Assembly (NCBI RefSeq): GCF_014203155.1
Contig: NZ_JACHIK010000001.1
Location: 62,001-126,000 of the forward strand
Origin: Shinella fusca
GTDB lineage: Bacteria; Pseudomonadota; Alphaproteobacteria; Rhizobiales; Rhizobiaceae
Direction: 5' to 3'
Length of the DNA stretch: 64,000 nt
Each line of letters begins with the position of its first letter. Within the stretch, counting starts at the first letter, position 1. Positions 20,151-27,807 of the stretch are shown in pieces. Below the pieces are notes generated by a model. It ran no database searches, had not been told where the DNA came from, and was given only the letters and a program-made list of their open reading frames with translations. Made by a program: the position numbers and the translations under genes.

Positions 20151-20651
20151 ATGCGACTTCTAACGGCTATTTGCTTGGCTTCCCTGGCGATTACGAGTCC
20201 GGCGCTCGCCGGCTTTAATAGTTGGACCACCGAAAGCGAAGATGATCCGTTCTCTGGTGGGAACAGGACGACGGTGGACTATTCCAACTCCATGCGGTCG
20301 GGTGTCCTAATTGTTTGTGACACGGCAGAACCCGGCCTTATGGTTCGCGCCGTTCCCGGCTTCGCGATGGATGCCAATCTTTCGGACTTTCAGCCGGAGA
20401 TGGAGTTTGCCGTCGATGGTAAACGCATCCTCGGGCAAGCCGGGCAGGTCGGCGCGGTAGGTGACAACGTCGCTGCCGCCCAAACGCAACTGTCCAAGGA
20501 GAATGCCGAGATTTTCGTGAAGGCTTTTGCTGCTGCCCAGAAGCAGATCGCGATTAAGGACGGCATCAGCGATCGACCTTTCCTGCTATCCGCGCGGGGC
20601 TCGACGAAGGCGGGCGCTGCACTCGTGAAGTGCATGGCTGGGCAGAAGTAG
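20151..20651 (+). CDS. Exported protein of unknown function
   Basis: 166 residues. It begins with a clear signal peptide (MRLLTAICLASLAITSPALAG, cleavage likely after ALA at 18-20). The mature part contains SMRSGVLIVCDTAEPGLMVRAVPGF and a second cysteine near the end (VKCMAGQK), so a disulfide in the periplasm is possible. It stands alone in the right part of the element. A lysogenic-conversion protein is conceivable; no family is recognised. Confidence 0.65.
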   Translation: MRLLTAICLASLAITSPALAGFNSWTTESEDDPFSGGNRTTVDYSNSMRSGVLIVCDTAEPGLMVRAVPGFAMDANLSDFQPEMEFAVDGKRILGQAGQVGAVGDNVAAAQTQLSKENAEIFVKAFAAAQKQIAIKDGISDRPFLLSARGSTKAGAALVKCMAGQK

Positions 20652-20786
20652 CAGGGATGAAGCTGGGCCTCATGGGATTTGCCGCTGAAATGTCAGCGGC
20701 AAGCCATTGAAAGCGCTCGATACATTTTTGTATGCACCGATACGTGCCGAATGATCTCAAAGGGATGGCGGCAAGCTTTCTTAAAG

Positions 20787-20999
20787 CTAAGCCAGTGTAG
20801 GCGCCTTGTCTGCCGCGATTAGCGCCTTGATGCGGTCGACCTGATTGCCAGCGTCGCGTTTCTCTTTCCGCATCTTATACTCGTGTTCCAATCGCTCTAA
20901 GATCGGAAGCATTTCGTCGCCGTAGCGATCCACCAGCGTGGCGGATATGAGCATGCATTGCTCGAATTCGGCGTCAGACACGTAGTCGTTGCGCTTCAT
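20787..20999 (-). CDS. Small hypothetical protein (70 residues)
   Basis: Starts at ATG 20999 behind AGGAGG (better than the in-frame start at 21038). Reads MKRNDYVSDAEFEQCMLISA and is helical and charged throughout, ending IKALIAADKAPTLA. Codon use is coding-like. Function unknown. Confidence 0.6.
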   Translation of the reverse strand: MKRNDYVSDAEFEQCMLISATLVDRYGDEMLPILERLEHEYKMRKEKRDAGNQVDRIKALIAADKAPTLA

Positions 21000-21064
21000 G
21001 CCAGCCTCCTGTTTGATGCAGGGATGCTGCGCCGGCATGGTTGCGTGTGGCTGTATTGCAGTAA

Positions 21065-21100
21065 CAAAAAACCGCCCGCCCCGTTGTTAGGGCGAGCGGT
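21065..21100 (-). terminator. Rho-independent terminator for the leftward small-gene operon
   Basis: ACCGCCCGCCC (21071-21081) pairs with GGGCGAGCGGT (21090-21100) with one mismatch. Read on the minus strand the stem is followed by a T-run (complement of the A-run at 21066-21070). It ends transcription coming from 21763. Confidence 0.7.
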
Positions 21101-21209
21101 TCGGCCGTCTCCTCAGGTACCCCGTCCGGTTGGTAGTCGGCGGGGCGGTGTAATAAAAGGCCGGGGCGGCTATACAGCGCCACCGGCAAAAGCCAGCCGA
21201 CAGATGCGG

Positions 21210-21380
21210 CTAACGGCTGGCGGGAAAATCGAAGGTCGTCAGCACGCCCACCGCAACCGCTTGTGCGGCAGCTAAGGGCAAGGTCACGCAAACCCCGTCA
21301 TGGCGCTTGTAGGTGACGTGGTCGTCTGTGCGATCGACGAGTTCGGCGCGGGTGCCGTCGCGGAAAATGAGGTGGGTCAT
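21210..21380 (-). CDS. Small hypothetical protein (56 residues)
   Basis: ATG 21380 overlaps the stop of the 128-residue gene upstream (ATGA). It reads MTHLIFRDGTRAELVDRTDD then VTYKRHDGVCVTLPLAAAQAVAVG, a beta-rich small protein, and stops at TAG 21210-21212. Translational coupling supports it. Function unknown. Confidence 0.5.
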   Translation of the reverse strand: MTHLIFRDGTRAELVDRTDDHVTYKRHDGVCVTLPLAAAQAVAVGVLTTFDFPASR

Positions 21381-21763
21381 GCTACGGCCTCGTGGTCGAT
21401 GTCCAGACCTACCAGCGCGCGGTACATGTCGACGGCCTCGGTATTGAACTTCTCGATCTTGACGATCCGCAGGGCGTCTAGAGTGGTGACTTTGATGCGA
21501 ACAAGATGCGGATTACCGTTGTAGCAGATGACATCGACATCGTTGCCGCGAATATCGAGGATCAGAAGCGGCCAGTTGCGCCCGCTGGCCTTTTCGAACG
21601 TGATCATGTCGCCGACCTGGAACTTCGCAGGATTCTTGCTGCGAAGGTGCAGCCGAAAGCCGAGGATGGTGGCGGGGTTGTTGACATGGGCGGAGACAGG
21701 TCTTCTCGGCACCAACCTGCGCGGCTCGAGCCTTCTTTCGGGTGACGTGGTGTGCATGTGCAT
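21377..21763 (-). CDS. Hypothetical protein (128 residues)
   Basis: Starts at ATG 21763 behind GAGGAG. The first 30 residues are Arg/His-rich; the rest is a compact mixed fold (FQVGDMITFEKASGRNWPLLILDIRGNDVDVICYNGNPH) that may be an SH3-like barrel. It is the first gene of a leftward transcript divergent from the Xre-like gene, which makes it the likely early or regulated partner of that switch. No family recognised. Confidence 0.6.
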   Translation of the reverse strand: MHMHTTSPERRLEPRRLVPRRPVSAHVNNPATILGFRLHLRSKNPAKFQVGDMITFEKASGRNWPLLILDIRGNDVDVICYNGNPHLVRIKVTTLDALRIVKIEKFNTEAVDMYRALVGLDIDHEAVA

Positions 21764-21783
21764 GGGGTGGGCTCCTCGTTGAC

Positions 21784-21868
21784 TTGTTACCGTGTGATAG
21801 GTAATTGATACAGGGTGGCAAATCCAAAGTCAACACCCCGTAACAATAATTTGCTACAAGGTGACAAC
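21784..21868. promoter_or_regulatory. Divergent promoter with three operator-like sites
   Basis: Three related sites lie between the leftward 128-residue gene and the rightward Xre-like gene: TTGTTACCGTGTG (21784-21796, plus), its near inverse CACCCCGTAACAA (21834-21846) and TACAAGGTGACAAC (21855-21868). The arrangement resembles the operators of a small lysogeny switch. The last site overlaps the ribosome site of the regulator gene, which suggests autorepression. Confidence 0.5.
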
Positions 21869-21869
21869 T

Positions 21870-22103
21870 ATGGATTCCGCCCAACTGAGGATGGCCCGCG
21901 CAGCGCTGAAAATAGGTGTGCGTGATCTAGCAGTTATGGCAGGGGTGACGACCGCCACCATCACTCGTTTTGAGAATGAGCGGGGCGGGCTGAATTCTGC
22001 GACGCAAACGAAATTGAAGGCGGCGCTCGAAACGGCAGGCGTCATCTTCATCGACCAGAACGGAAACGGCCCAGGCGTTCGCCTGCGCGATAGGACGACA
22101 TAA
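21870..22103 (+). CDS. Small Xre/Cro-family regulator
   Basis: 77 residues from ATG 21870 (a GTG at 21861 is possible). Helix-turn-helix: LRMARAALKIGVRDLAVMAGVTTATITRFENERGG, the standard Xre fold, followed by a short tail. It lacks a CI-like C-terminal peptidase domain, so induction by RecA cleavage is not expected. It lies against attR, divergent from the small-gene operon, and is the best candidate for the element's maintenance regulator. Confidence 0.8.
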   Translation: MDSAQLRMARAALKIGVRDLAVMAGVTTATITRFENERGGLNSATQTKLKAALETAGVIFIDQNGNGPGVRLRDRTT

Positions 22104-22179
22104 ATCTCGCCCTGCCCTACCCGCCCAAAACGGTACGACGAGAAGTACGACTCACCACCTCGCTCGCCTGTATTTCAGG

Positions 22180-22269
22180 TCAGGCCATCCAGTCGATCAT
22201 CGGCGCGGTGGCGAAGATCTTCGCCCCCGTCTCCACGGCCTGCCGGTAGAATGTGCCTCTCGTCGTCAT
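22180..22269 (-). pseudogene. Displaced original 5' end of dusA
   Basis: Read leftward from ATG 22269: MTTRGTFYRQAVETGAKIFATAPMIDW, then after the att core W-M-A-stop. It aligns with the start of the present dusA (FYEKAVKSGTLVFATAPMIDW), so this is the host start cut off by integration. It retains the native dusA promoter side and could express only a 29-residue peptide. Confidence 0.9.
22189..22215. repeat. attR, 27-bp core
   Basis: Identical to the attL core at 7424-7450. Sequence homology to dusA continues to the right as the stranded 5' end, showing this is the right junction. Confidence 0.95.
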
Positions 22270-22375
22270 GGCCGGCTCATACTCCATGCGCGGCGGAAAA
22301 ACCACCCTCGGCCTTTCCCCGCCGCCGCGGATGGGTGCTAGAGTGCGGCAAGACTCGAACCGCCGGAGGATGCCG

Positions 22376-22906
22376 ATGCCGCTTTATGCCCTTGACGACC
22401 GGGTGCCGACGCTGCCCGCCGAGGACCGCTACTGGGTGGCGCCCGATGCCAATGTCATCGGCAAGGTGATCCTCGGCGAGGATGTCGGCATCTGGTTCGG
22501 CGCCACGCTGCGCGGCGACAACGAGCCGATCATCGTCGGCGCGCGCTCGAACATCCAGGAAGGCGTCGTCGTGCACACCGATCCCGGCCGGCCGGTGGTC
22601 ATCGGCGAGGACTGCACCATCGGGCACGGCGCCATCGTCCACGGCTGCACCATCGGCGACAATTCATTGGTCGGCATGGGCGCGACGGTGCTGAACGGCG
22701 CGGTGATCGGCAAAAACTGCCTCGTCGGCGCCAATGCGCTGGTGACGGAAGGAAAAATCTTTCCGGACAATTCGCTGATCGTCGGTTCGCCCGCCAAGGC
22801 CATCCGCACGCTGGACGATGAGGCCATCGAAGGCCTGAAGCGCTCGGCCGAAAGCTACGTGCGCAACTGGCAGCGCTTCAAGAAGGGGCTGAAGCCCCTC
22901 GCCTGA
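22376..22906 (+). CDS. Gamma-carbonic anhydrase-like hexapeptide protein
   Basis: 176 residues from ATG 22376 behind GGAGGA. Left-handed beta-helix repeats (VIGKVILGEDVGIWFGATLRGD...IGDNSLVGMGATVLNGAVIGKNCLVGANALV) with the three zinc-ligand histidines in the usual places: H67, H84 and H89. This is the YrdA/PaaY-type family; activity as carbonic anhydrase is not certain in such proteins. Its promoter region faces the stranded dusA start, so before integration the two genes were divergent neighbours. Confidence 0.88.
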   Translation: MPLYALDDRVPTLPAEDRYWVAPDANVIGKVILGEDVGIWFGATLRGDNEPIIVGARSNIQEGVVVHTDPGRPVVIGEDCTIGHGAIVHGCTIGDNSLVGMGATVLNGAVIGKNCLVGANALVTEGKIFPDNSLIVGSPAKAIRTLDDEAIEGLKRSAESYVRNWQRFKKGLKPLA

Positions 22907-22908
22907 AA

Positions 22909-23304
22909 TCAGGCACAGCCCGCACAGGTGCCGCGGATCTCGATCGTCGTCTTGCCGGTCTTGAAATTGCGGTCGCGGGCAAAGCCCTTCAGCCGGTCCT
23001 CGATCACATGGTCGTGGAACTCCGTCACCTTGCCGCAGGTCTCGCAGATCGTGAAGGCGGTGAGGCCGTGCGCGTGGCAGTCCTCTTCCGGATGGGCGCA
23101 GGCGACGAAGGCGTTGATGCTTTCGAGCCGGTGCACGAGGCCGAATTCCAGCAGCTTGTCGAGCGCCCGGTAGACCTGCAGCGGCGCGCGGAACCCGCTG
23201 TCGCGCAGCTTGTCGAGGATGGAATAGGCGCTGAGCGGGCCGTCAGAATGCGACAGCACGTCGAAGACGAGGCCCTGGTTGCGCGTCAACTGTTGCGTGG
23301 TCAT
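22909..23304 (-). CDS. zur: Zinc uptake regulator Zur (Fur family)
   Basis: 131 residues. Winged helix at about 5-65 (SAYSILDKLRDSGFRAPLQVYRALDKLLEFGLVHRL), HAHG metal site, and two CxxC pairs (C87/C90 and C127/C130) that hold structural zinc. It is the last gene of a leftward znuC-znuB-zur operon, overlapping znuB by four bases. It should repress the zinc uptake genes when zinc is plentiful; matching boxes lie at 25101-25137 and 26572-26588. Confidence 0.93.
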   Translation of the reverse strand: MTTQQLTRNQGLVFDVLSHSDGPLSAYSILDKLRDSGFRAPLQVYRALDKLLEFGLVHRLESINAFVACAHPEEDCHAHGLTAFTICETCGKVTEFHDHVIEDRLKGFARDRNFKTGKTTIEIRGTCAGCA

Positions 23305-24131
23305 GCGGGACCTTTCTGGCTTGCCGCCGGATGCTCCGCCCCGCCCGTCCTCGGCCTAGTCAGCAGGCTCAGGATGAACAGGCCGAGCGCTGCAACCACG
23401 ATCGAGGGACCGGAGGGCGTGTCGAATTTCAGGGAACCGAAGAGCCCGCCGATGACGGCGAGCGCCCCGATGAGGGATGCAAGGACGGCCATGACCTCCG
23501 GGCTCGTGGAAAACCGCCGCGCCGTCGCGGCGGGGATGATCAGCAGCGAGGTGATGAGGAGGATGCCGACGATCTTCATGGAAATGGCGATGACGAGCGC
23601 CATCAGGAGCATGAAGGCAAGCCGCGCCCGTTCCGGCTGCAGGCCTTCGGCCTCCGCCAGCTCGGGGTTGACCGTGGAGGCGATCAGCGGCCGCCACATC
23701 CAGACGATGGCGAAGAGCACGAGGATGCCTCCGCCCCAGACGAGGTCCACGTCGGCGCGCGAGACGGCGAGGATGTCGCCGAACAGGAAGCCGACGAGGT
23801 CGATCCGCACCCAGGTCATGAAGGAGACGATGACGAGGCCGATCGCTAACGTCGCATGGGAGAGGATGCCGAGCAGCGCATCGGTGGAGAGCGTGCCGCG
23901 CTTCTGGAGCAGCAGCAGCAGGATGGAGACCGTGGCGGCGACGGCAAAGACGCTGAGGAGGAGATTGAAGCTCATCAGCAGCGACAGCGCGACGCCGAGC
24001 AGCGCCGAATGCGCCATCGTGTCGCCGAAATAGGCCATGCGCCGCCAGACGACGAAGCAGCCGAGCGGGCCGGTGGTAAGCGCAAGGCCGACGCCGGCGA
24101 CGAGCGCGCGCAGGAAGAAATCGTCAAGCAT
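23301..24131 (-). CDS. znuB: Zinc ABC transporter permease ZnuB
   Basis: 276 residues from ATG 24131, overlapping znuC by eight bases. Polytopic ABC-3 family permease with 7-8 membrane segments (e.g. FFLRALVAGVGLALTTGPLGCFVVW, LLLSVFAVAATVSILLLLL, and VGILLITSLLIIPAATA, the family signature). Moves Zn2+ across the inner membrane with ZnuA and ZnuC. Confidence 0.95.
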   Translation of the reverse strand: MLDDFFLRALVAGVGLALTTGPLGCFVVWRRMAYFGDTMAHSALLGVALSLLMSFNLLLSVFAVAATVSILLLLLQKRGTLSTDALLGILSHATLAIGLVIVSFMTWVRIDLVGFLFGDILAVSRADVDLVWGGGILVLFAIVWMWRPLIASTVNPELAEAEGLQPERARLAFMLLMALVIAISMKIVGILLITSLLIIPAATARRFSTSPEVMAVLASLIGALAVIGGLFGSLKFDTPSGPSIVVAALGLFILSLLTRPRTGGAEHPAASQKGPA

Positions 24132-25062
24132 CGCGCCGCTCCCCTTCGCTTGCGGCGGGCGCCGGGCCGTGATCGTGGCCGCAGGCGCAGTTCGGCCCGG
24201 ATGTATGGACGATGCGCATCGGCCCCGCCTTGCCGCCGCTCGGCAGGATATCGCCGTGGTGGCCGTCGTCCGGCCGGCAATCGCTGGTGATCGAGCCGTC
24301 GGCATGCAGCACGCGGCCGTCCGGCAGGTGCGTATGGTCGTGATGGTGGTTGTAGAAGGCGAGCGTCTGGCCGGCCCGCGCGCCGAAGAGGCGCAGATAT
24401 TCCGGGCTCTGGCTGACGGTCTCCGGCGTGCCGCGGCAGCACACATGCCCGTTGAGGCAGATGACGGTGTCCGTCTCGGCCATCACGACATGCAGGTCGT
24501 GCGAGATCAGCAGGATGCCGCATCCGGTGGTGTTGCGGATGGTCTTGATGAGATCGTAAAGCGCGATCTCGCCGGAAAAATCGACGCCCTGCACCGGCTC
24601 GTCGAGCACCAGCAGGTCGGGCTTGCGGGCGATGGCGCGGGCGAGCAGCGCGCGCTGGAACTCGCCGCCGGAAAGGTGCTGCACCTCCGCGCGGGCAAGA
24701 TGGCGGATGCCGGTCGCCTCCAGCGCCGCGTCGATCTCCGCACCCTTCAACGGCGCGGTCAGCGTCATCAGCCGGTCGACGGTGAGCGGCATGGTCCAGT
24801 CGACGGCGAGCTTCTGCGGCACATAGCCGACCTTGAGGCCCGCCTTGCGCTCCACCCGGCCTTCGTCCGCCTTGAGGACGCCGATCGCCGCCTTGGCGGT
24901 GGTCGACTTGCCGGAGCCGTTCGGGCCGATCAGCGTGACGATCTCGCCGGGGGCGATCGAGAACTCCACGCCGCGCACGAGCCAGCGGCCCTGGCGGCGC
25001 ACGCCGACGCCCGCAAGCGAGACGAGCGGCGGAATGGTCTTGGTCGGGGTCTGCAGCATCAT
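24124..25062 (-). CDS. znuC: Zinc ABC transporter ATP-binding protein ZnuC
   Basis: 312 residues. Walker A GPNGSGKST, Q-loop VPQK, ABC signature LSGGEFQR, Walker B LLVLDEPVQGVD, and switch His in ISHDLH. The C-terminal 70 residues are rich in His and Cys (HHHDHTH, CACGHDHG), more than usual, and could bind zinc. I start at ATG 25062 (or 25059 directly after) because ATG 25086 would place the start only 15 bases from the Zur box. First gene of the operon divergent from znuA. Confidence 0.94.
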   Translation of the reverse strand: MMLQTPTKTIPPLVSLAGVGVRRQGRWLVRGVEFSIAPGEIVTLIGPNGSGKSTTAKAAIGVLKADEGRVERKAGLKVGYVPQKLAVDWTMPLTVDRLMTLTAPLKGAEIDAALEATGIRHLARAEVQHLSGGEFQRALLARAIARKPDLLVLDEPVQGVDFSGEIALYDLIKTIRNTTGCGILLISHDLHVVMAETDTVICLNGHVCCRGTPETVSQSPEYLRLFGARAGQTLAFYNHHHDHTHLPDGRVLHADGSITSDCRPDDGHHGDILPSGGKAGPMRIVHTSGPNCACGHDHGPAPAASEGERRDA

Positions 25063-25100
25063 TTTTTTCCGAAAGCCTGTTGCCACCAGCTATGGCACAC

Positions 25101-25115
25101 GTTATAGCATAACGC
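25101..25115. promoter_or_regulatory. Zur-box-like palindrome 1 (znuC/znuA divergent promoter)
   Basis: CGTTAT-AGC-ATAACG is a perfect 6-bp palindrome of the GTTAT-ATAAC type recognised by Zur proteins. It lies between the divergent znuC and znuA starts, closer to znuC. Confidence 0.7.
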
Positions 25116-25122
25116 AATTGAT

Positions 25123-25137
25123 GTAATAACATTACAT
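25123..25137. promoter_or_regulatory. Zur-box-like palindrome 2 (znuC/znuA divergent promoter)
   Basis: TGTAAT-AAC-ATTACA, a perfect 6-bp palindrome 24 bases before the znuA start. Together with site 1 it would allow separate repression of both directions. Confidence 0.7.
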
Positions 25138-25160
25138 TCATATTCAAGACGGAGATCCCC

Positions 25161-26171
25161 ATGCAGAACACCGTACGCGCCCTCCTCCTTTCCACCGCGC
25201 TCCTTGCCGCCGGCACCATTGCCGCCCGGGCCGAGGTGCCGGACGTGGTCGTCTCGATCAAGCCCATCCATTCGCTGGTGGCCGCGATCATGCAAGGGGT
25301 CGGCGAGCCGAAGCTCATCGTGGAAGGCGCCGCCTCGCCGCATACCTATTCGCTGAAGCCGTCCAATGCGGCGGCCTTGCAGGATGCGGACGTCGTCTTC
25401 TGGGTCGGCCACGGGCTGGAGGCGTTTTTGGAAAAGCCGCTGGAAACGCTCGGCGGCAAGGCGACGGTCGTGGAGCTCGACGACACGCCGGGCCTCGAGA
25501 AGCTGCCCTTCCGCGAGGGTGGTCCCTTCGAGCCGCATGTGCATGAGGGCGAGGAAGGGCACGACCATGCCCACGAGGAACACACCCATGACGAGGACGG
25601 CCACGATCACGCCGCGGAGGCGGAGGACGACCACGATCACGAGCACGGCGAATACGACATGCATCTGTGGCTGAGCGCCGACAATGCGCGCGCCATCGCC
25701 GCCGAGGTCGCCAAGGTGCTTGCGGAAAAGGACCCGGGCAATGCCGAGACCTACAACAAGAACCTCGCCTCCCTCAACGACCGCCTCGCCGCACTCGACA
25801 CGGAGATCGCGGAGACCGTCGCGCCGGTGAAGGACAAGCCTTTCATCGTCTTCCACGACGCCTACCAGTATTTCGAGCACCGCTACGGCGTGCACGCCGC
25901 CGGCTCCATCACCGTCAGCCCGGAGACGCTGCCCGGCGCCGCGCGCCTGACGCAGATCCATGACAAGGTGAAGGCCCTTGGCGCCACCTGCGTCTTCGCC
26001 GAGCCGCAGTTCGAGCCGAAGCTGGTCAACGTTGTGATCGAGGGAACGCCTGCCAAATCCGGCACGCTCGACCCCGAAGCCGCCACGCTCGACCCCGGCC
26101 CGGACCTCTACTTCACCCTGATGAAGGGCATCGCCACATCGCTGCGCGATTGCCTCGGCGGGGCTGGCTGA
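25161..26171 (+). CDS. znuA: Periplasmic zinc-binding protein ZnuA
   Basis: 336 residues with a signal peptide (about 1-24, ending AARAE). Cluster A-I binding protein: zinc ligands in SPHTYSLKPS, the second conserved His in YDMHLWLS and FHDAYQYFEHRYG. Between them is a long His/Asp/Glu-rich loop (HDHAHEEHTHDEDGHDH, about 125-170) typical of Gram-negative ZnuA. Captures Zn2+ in the periplasm for ZnuBC. Confidence 0.96.
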   Translation: MQNTVRALLLSTALLAAGTIAARAEVPDVVVSIKPIHSLVAAIMQGVGEPKLIVEGAASPHTYSLKPSNAAALQDADVVFWVGHGLEAFLEKPLETLGGKATVVELDDTPGLEKLPFREGGPFEPHVHEGEEGHDHAHEEHTHDEDGHDHAAEAEDDHDHEHGEYDMHLWLSADNARAIAAEVAKVLAEKDPGNAETYNKNLASLNDRLAALDTEIAETVAPVKDKPFIVFHDAYQYFEHRYGVHAAGSITVSPETLPGAARLTQIHDKVKALGATCVFAEPQFEPKLVNVVIEGTPAKSGTLDPEAATLDPGPDLYFTLMKGIATSLRDCLGGAG

Positions 26172-26342
26172 GGCGTGAGGGGAGAGCGAAAAGGCGGAGA
26201 CGGAGTGATGCGATGACAGAGCGGTGCTATGACGAGATCACTCGCCATTTGCCGTGGTCGGCGGACCTCTTCGCTATCACTCGCTCCTTCTGCTCTCCTC
26301 TCCCCATTCTCCCCTCTCTCCCTTCCTCTTCTCTCCTCTCTC

Positions 26343-26383
26343 TCCTCCGTCATGCTCGGGTCAAGCCCGAGCATGACGGAGGA
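26343..26383. repeat. Palindromic repeat, single copy (REP-like)
   Basis: Two perfect 18-base arms separated by TCAAG. The core, ATGCTCGGGTCAAGCCCGAG, recurs as pairs at 41086-41168 and 49262-49399. In this position it could also act as the znuA terminator. Confidence 0.85.
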
Positions 26384-26571
26384 GGAGGGGCACGGCCTAA
26401 GACAAGGTACGACACAAGAAGAGTCACTGTACAAGGCGCGGCGCAGCACAAGGCGAGCGGCACAAGACGAGGCGCAGCGCGAGACGAAGCGAGAAGCCGC
26501 CTGACGGCGGAAATTTGCCAATCCCATAGGACAAAGGCGGGAACCATCCCGCTTTCTTCAGCCCCATCAAT

Positions 26572-26588
26572 GAAATGATATAACATTA
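26572..26588. promoter_or_regulatory. Zur-box-like site upstream of the COG0523 gene
   Basis: GAAATGATATAACATTA resembles the Zur consensus GAAATGTTATA...TATAACATTTC and contains AATG-ATATAA-CATT. It ends 13 bases before the start codon at 26602. Confidence 0.65.
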
Positions 26589-26601
26589 AAGGCCAGCCAA
26601 C

Positions 26602-27807
26602 ATGGACAACCGCCTCCCCGTCACCGTCCTTTCCGGCTTTCTCGGCGCCGGCAAGACGACGGTGCTGAACCATGTGCTCACCAACCGCAGCGGCCTGCGC
26701 GTCGCCGTCATCGTCAACGACATGAGCGAGGTGAACATCGACGCCGCGCTGATCCGCGAGGGCGGGGCGGACCTCTCGCGCACCGGCGAGCAGCTCGTGG
26801 AGATGACGAACGGCTGCATCTGCTGCACGCTGCGCGACGATCTCCTTACCGAGGTGCGCCGCCTCGCCGAAATGGATCGCTTCGACTACCTGCTGATCGA
26901 ATCGAGCGGCATTTCCGAGCCGCTGCCCGTTGCCGCCACCTTCGACTTCCGCGACGAGGACGGCCGGAGCCTCTCGGATGTCGCCCGGCTCGACACGATG
27001 GTGACGGTGGTGGACGCGGCGAACCTCCTCAGGGACTACGGCTCGCAGGATTTCCTCGCCGAGCGCGGCGAGACGGCCGGCGAAGGCGACACGCGCACGC
27101 TGGTGGAACTGCTGGTCGAGCAGATCGAGTTCGCCGACGTGGTGGTGCTCAACAAGGCGGGCACGGCCAGTCCCGCCGATCTTCGCGCCGTCCGGCAGAT
27201 CGTCGGCGGCCTCAACGCCGCCGCCCGCGTGATCGAGACCGATTACGGCCGCATCGAGCTTGCCGATATCCTCGGCACCGGCCGCTTCGATTTTGAGAAG
27301 GCGAGCGAGCATCCGCTCTGGTTCAAGGAACTGCACGGTTTCAGGGACCATGTGCCGGAAACAGAGGAATACGGCATCCGCTCCTTCGTCTACCGCGCGC
27401 GAAAACCGTTTCACCCCGCCCGCTTCAAGGCCTTTCTCGACGAGAGCTGGCCGGGCGTCATCCGCGCCAAGGGCTTCTTCTGGCTGGCGACCCGCCCGCA
27501 CCATGTCGGCGAGATGAGCCAGGCGGGCGCGCTCGTCAGAAGCGGCCGGCTCGGCCTCTGGTGGGCCTCCGTGCCCGAGCGGTACTGGCCTGAAGACGAG
27601 GCGGCGCGCGAGGCCATCGCCCGCAGTTGCGATCCGGTCTGGGGCGACCGGCAGCAGGAGATCGTCTTCATCGGCGCAAACCCGATGGAGGAGGCCGACA
27701 TCCGCCGCCGGCTCGATGCCTGCCTCGTCGAGGACGAGGCCTTCGAACCGGCACGCTGGGCGAACCTGCCGGACCCCTTCCCGCTGTGGATCCGCCAGGC
27801 CGGCTGA
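26602..27807 (+). CDS. zigA: COG0523 (CobW/ZigA-type) metallochaperone GTPase
   Basis: 401 residues. Walker [10 protein letters not shown] at 12-20, metal-binding GCICC at 71-75 in the CxCC setting, LNKAG for guanine recognition, and the CobW C-terminal domain ([18 protein letters not shown], ... [15 protein letters not shown]). Such GTPases deliver zinc under starvation. The Zur-like box directly upstream and the neighbouring znu genes support a ZigA-type zinc role over cobalamin synthesis. Convergent with the GH43 gene with no gap. Confidence 0.88.
   Translation: MDNRLPVTVLSGFLGAGKTTVLNHVLTNRSGLRVAVIVNDMSEVNIDAALIREGGADLSRTGEQLVEMTNGCICCTLRDDLLTEVRRLAEMDRFDYLLIESSGISEPLPVAATFDFRDEDGRSLSDVARLDTMVTVVDAANLLRDYGSQDFLAERGETAGEGDTRTLVELLVEQIEFADVVVLNKAGTASPADLRAVRQIVGGLNAAARVIETDYGRIELADILGTGRFDFEKASEHPLWFKELHGFRDHVPETEEYGIRSFVYRARKPFHPARFKAFLDESWPGVIRAKGFFWLATRPHHVGEMSQAGALVRSGRLGLWWASVPERYWPEDEAAREAIARSCDPVWGDRQQEIVFIGANPMEEADIRRRLDACLVEDEAFEPARWANLPDPFPLWIRQAG

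Larger units (their letters stand above)
7424..22215. mobile_element. dusA-integrated prophage remnant or satellite-like element
   Basis: Bounded by two perfect 27-bp direct repeats inside dusA coding sequence. An integrase sits at the left end reading inward, and a small Xre-family regulator at the right end. Phage-type genes between them include an adenine methyltransferase, primase-helicase, tail fibre, tail assembly chaperone and tape measure. No terminase, portal, capsid, tail tube, baseplate, holin or endolysin could be found, so it cannot make a complete phage by itself. The OLD nuclease region has lower GC than the rest. dusA is a known target of a family of integrative elements. Confidence 0.93.
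26172..26601. other. 430-bp intergenic region between znuA and the COG0523 gene
   Basis: No convincing gene. It holds a pyrimidine-rich tract (26280-26345), a long perfect hairpin (26343-26383), a purine-rich stretch with imperfect repeats of ACAAG-CGAGGCGCAG type (26400-26500), and a Zur-like box just before the next gene. Confidence 0.7.

Noticed and set aside
26400-26500. Possible CRISPR-like or short tandem array in the purine-rich region
   Set aside because: The repeated units are imperfect, of uneven length and without spacers; at most simple-sequence drift.
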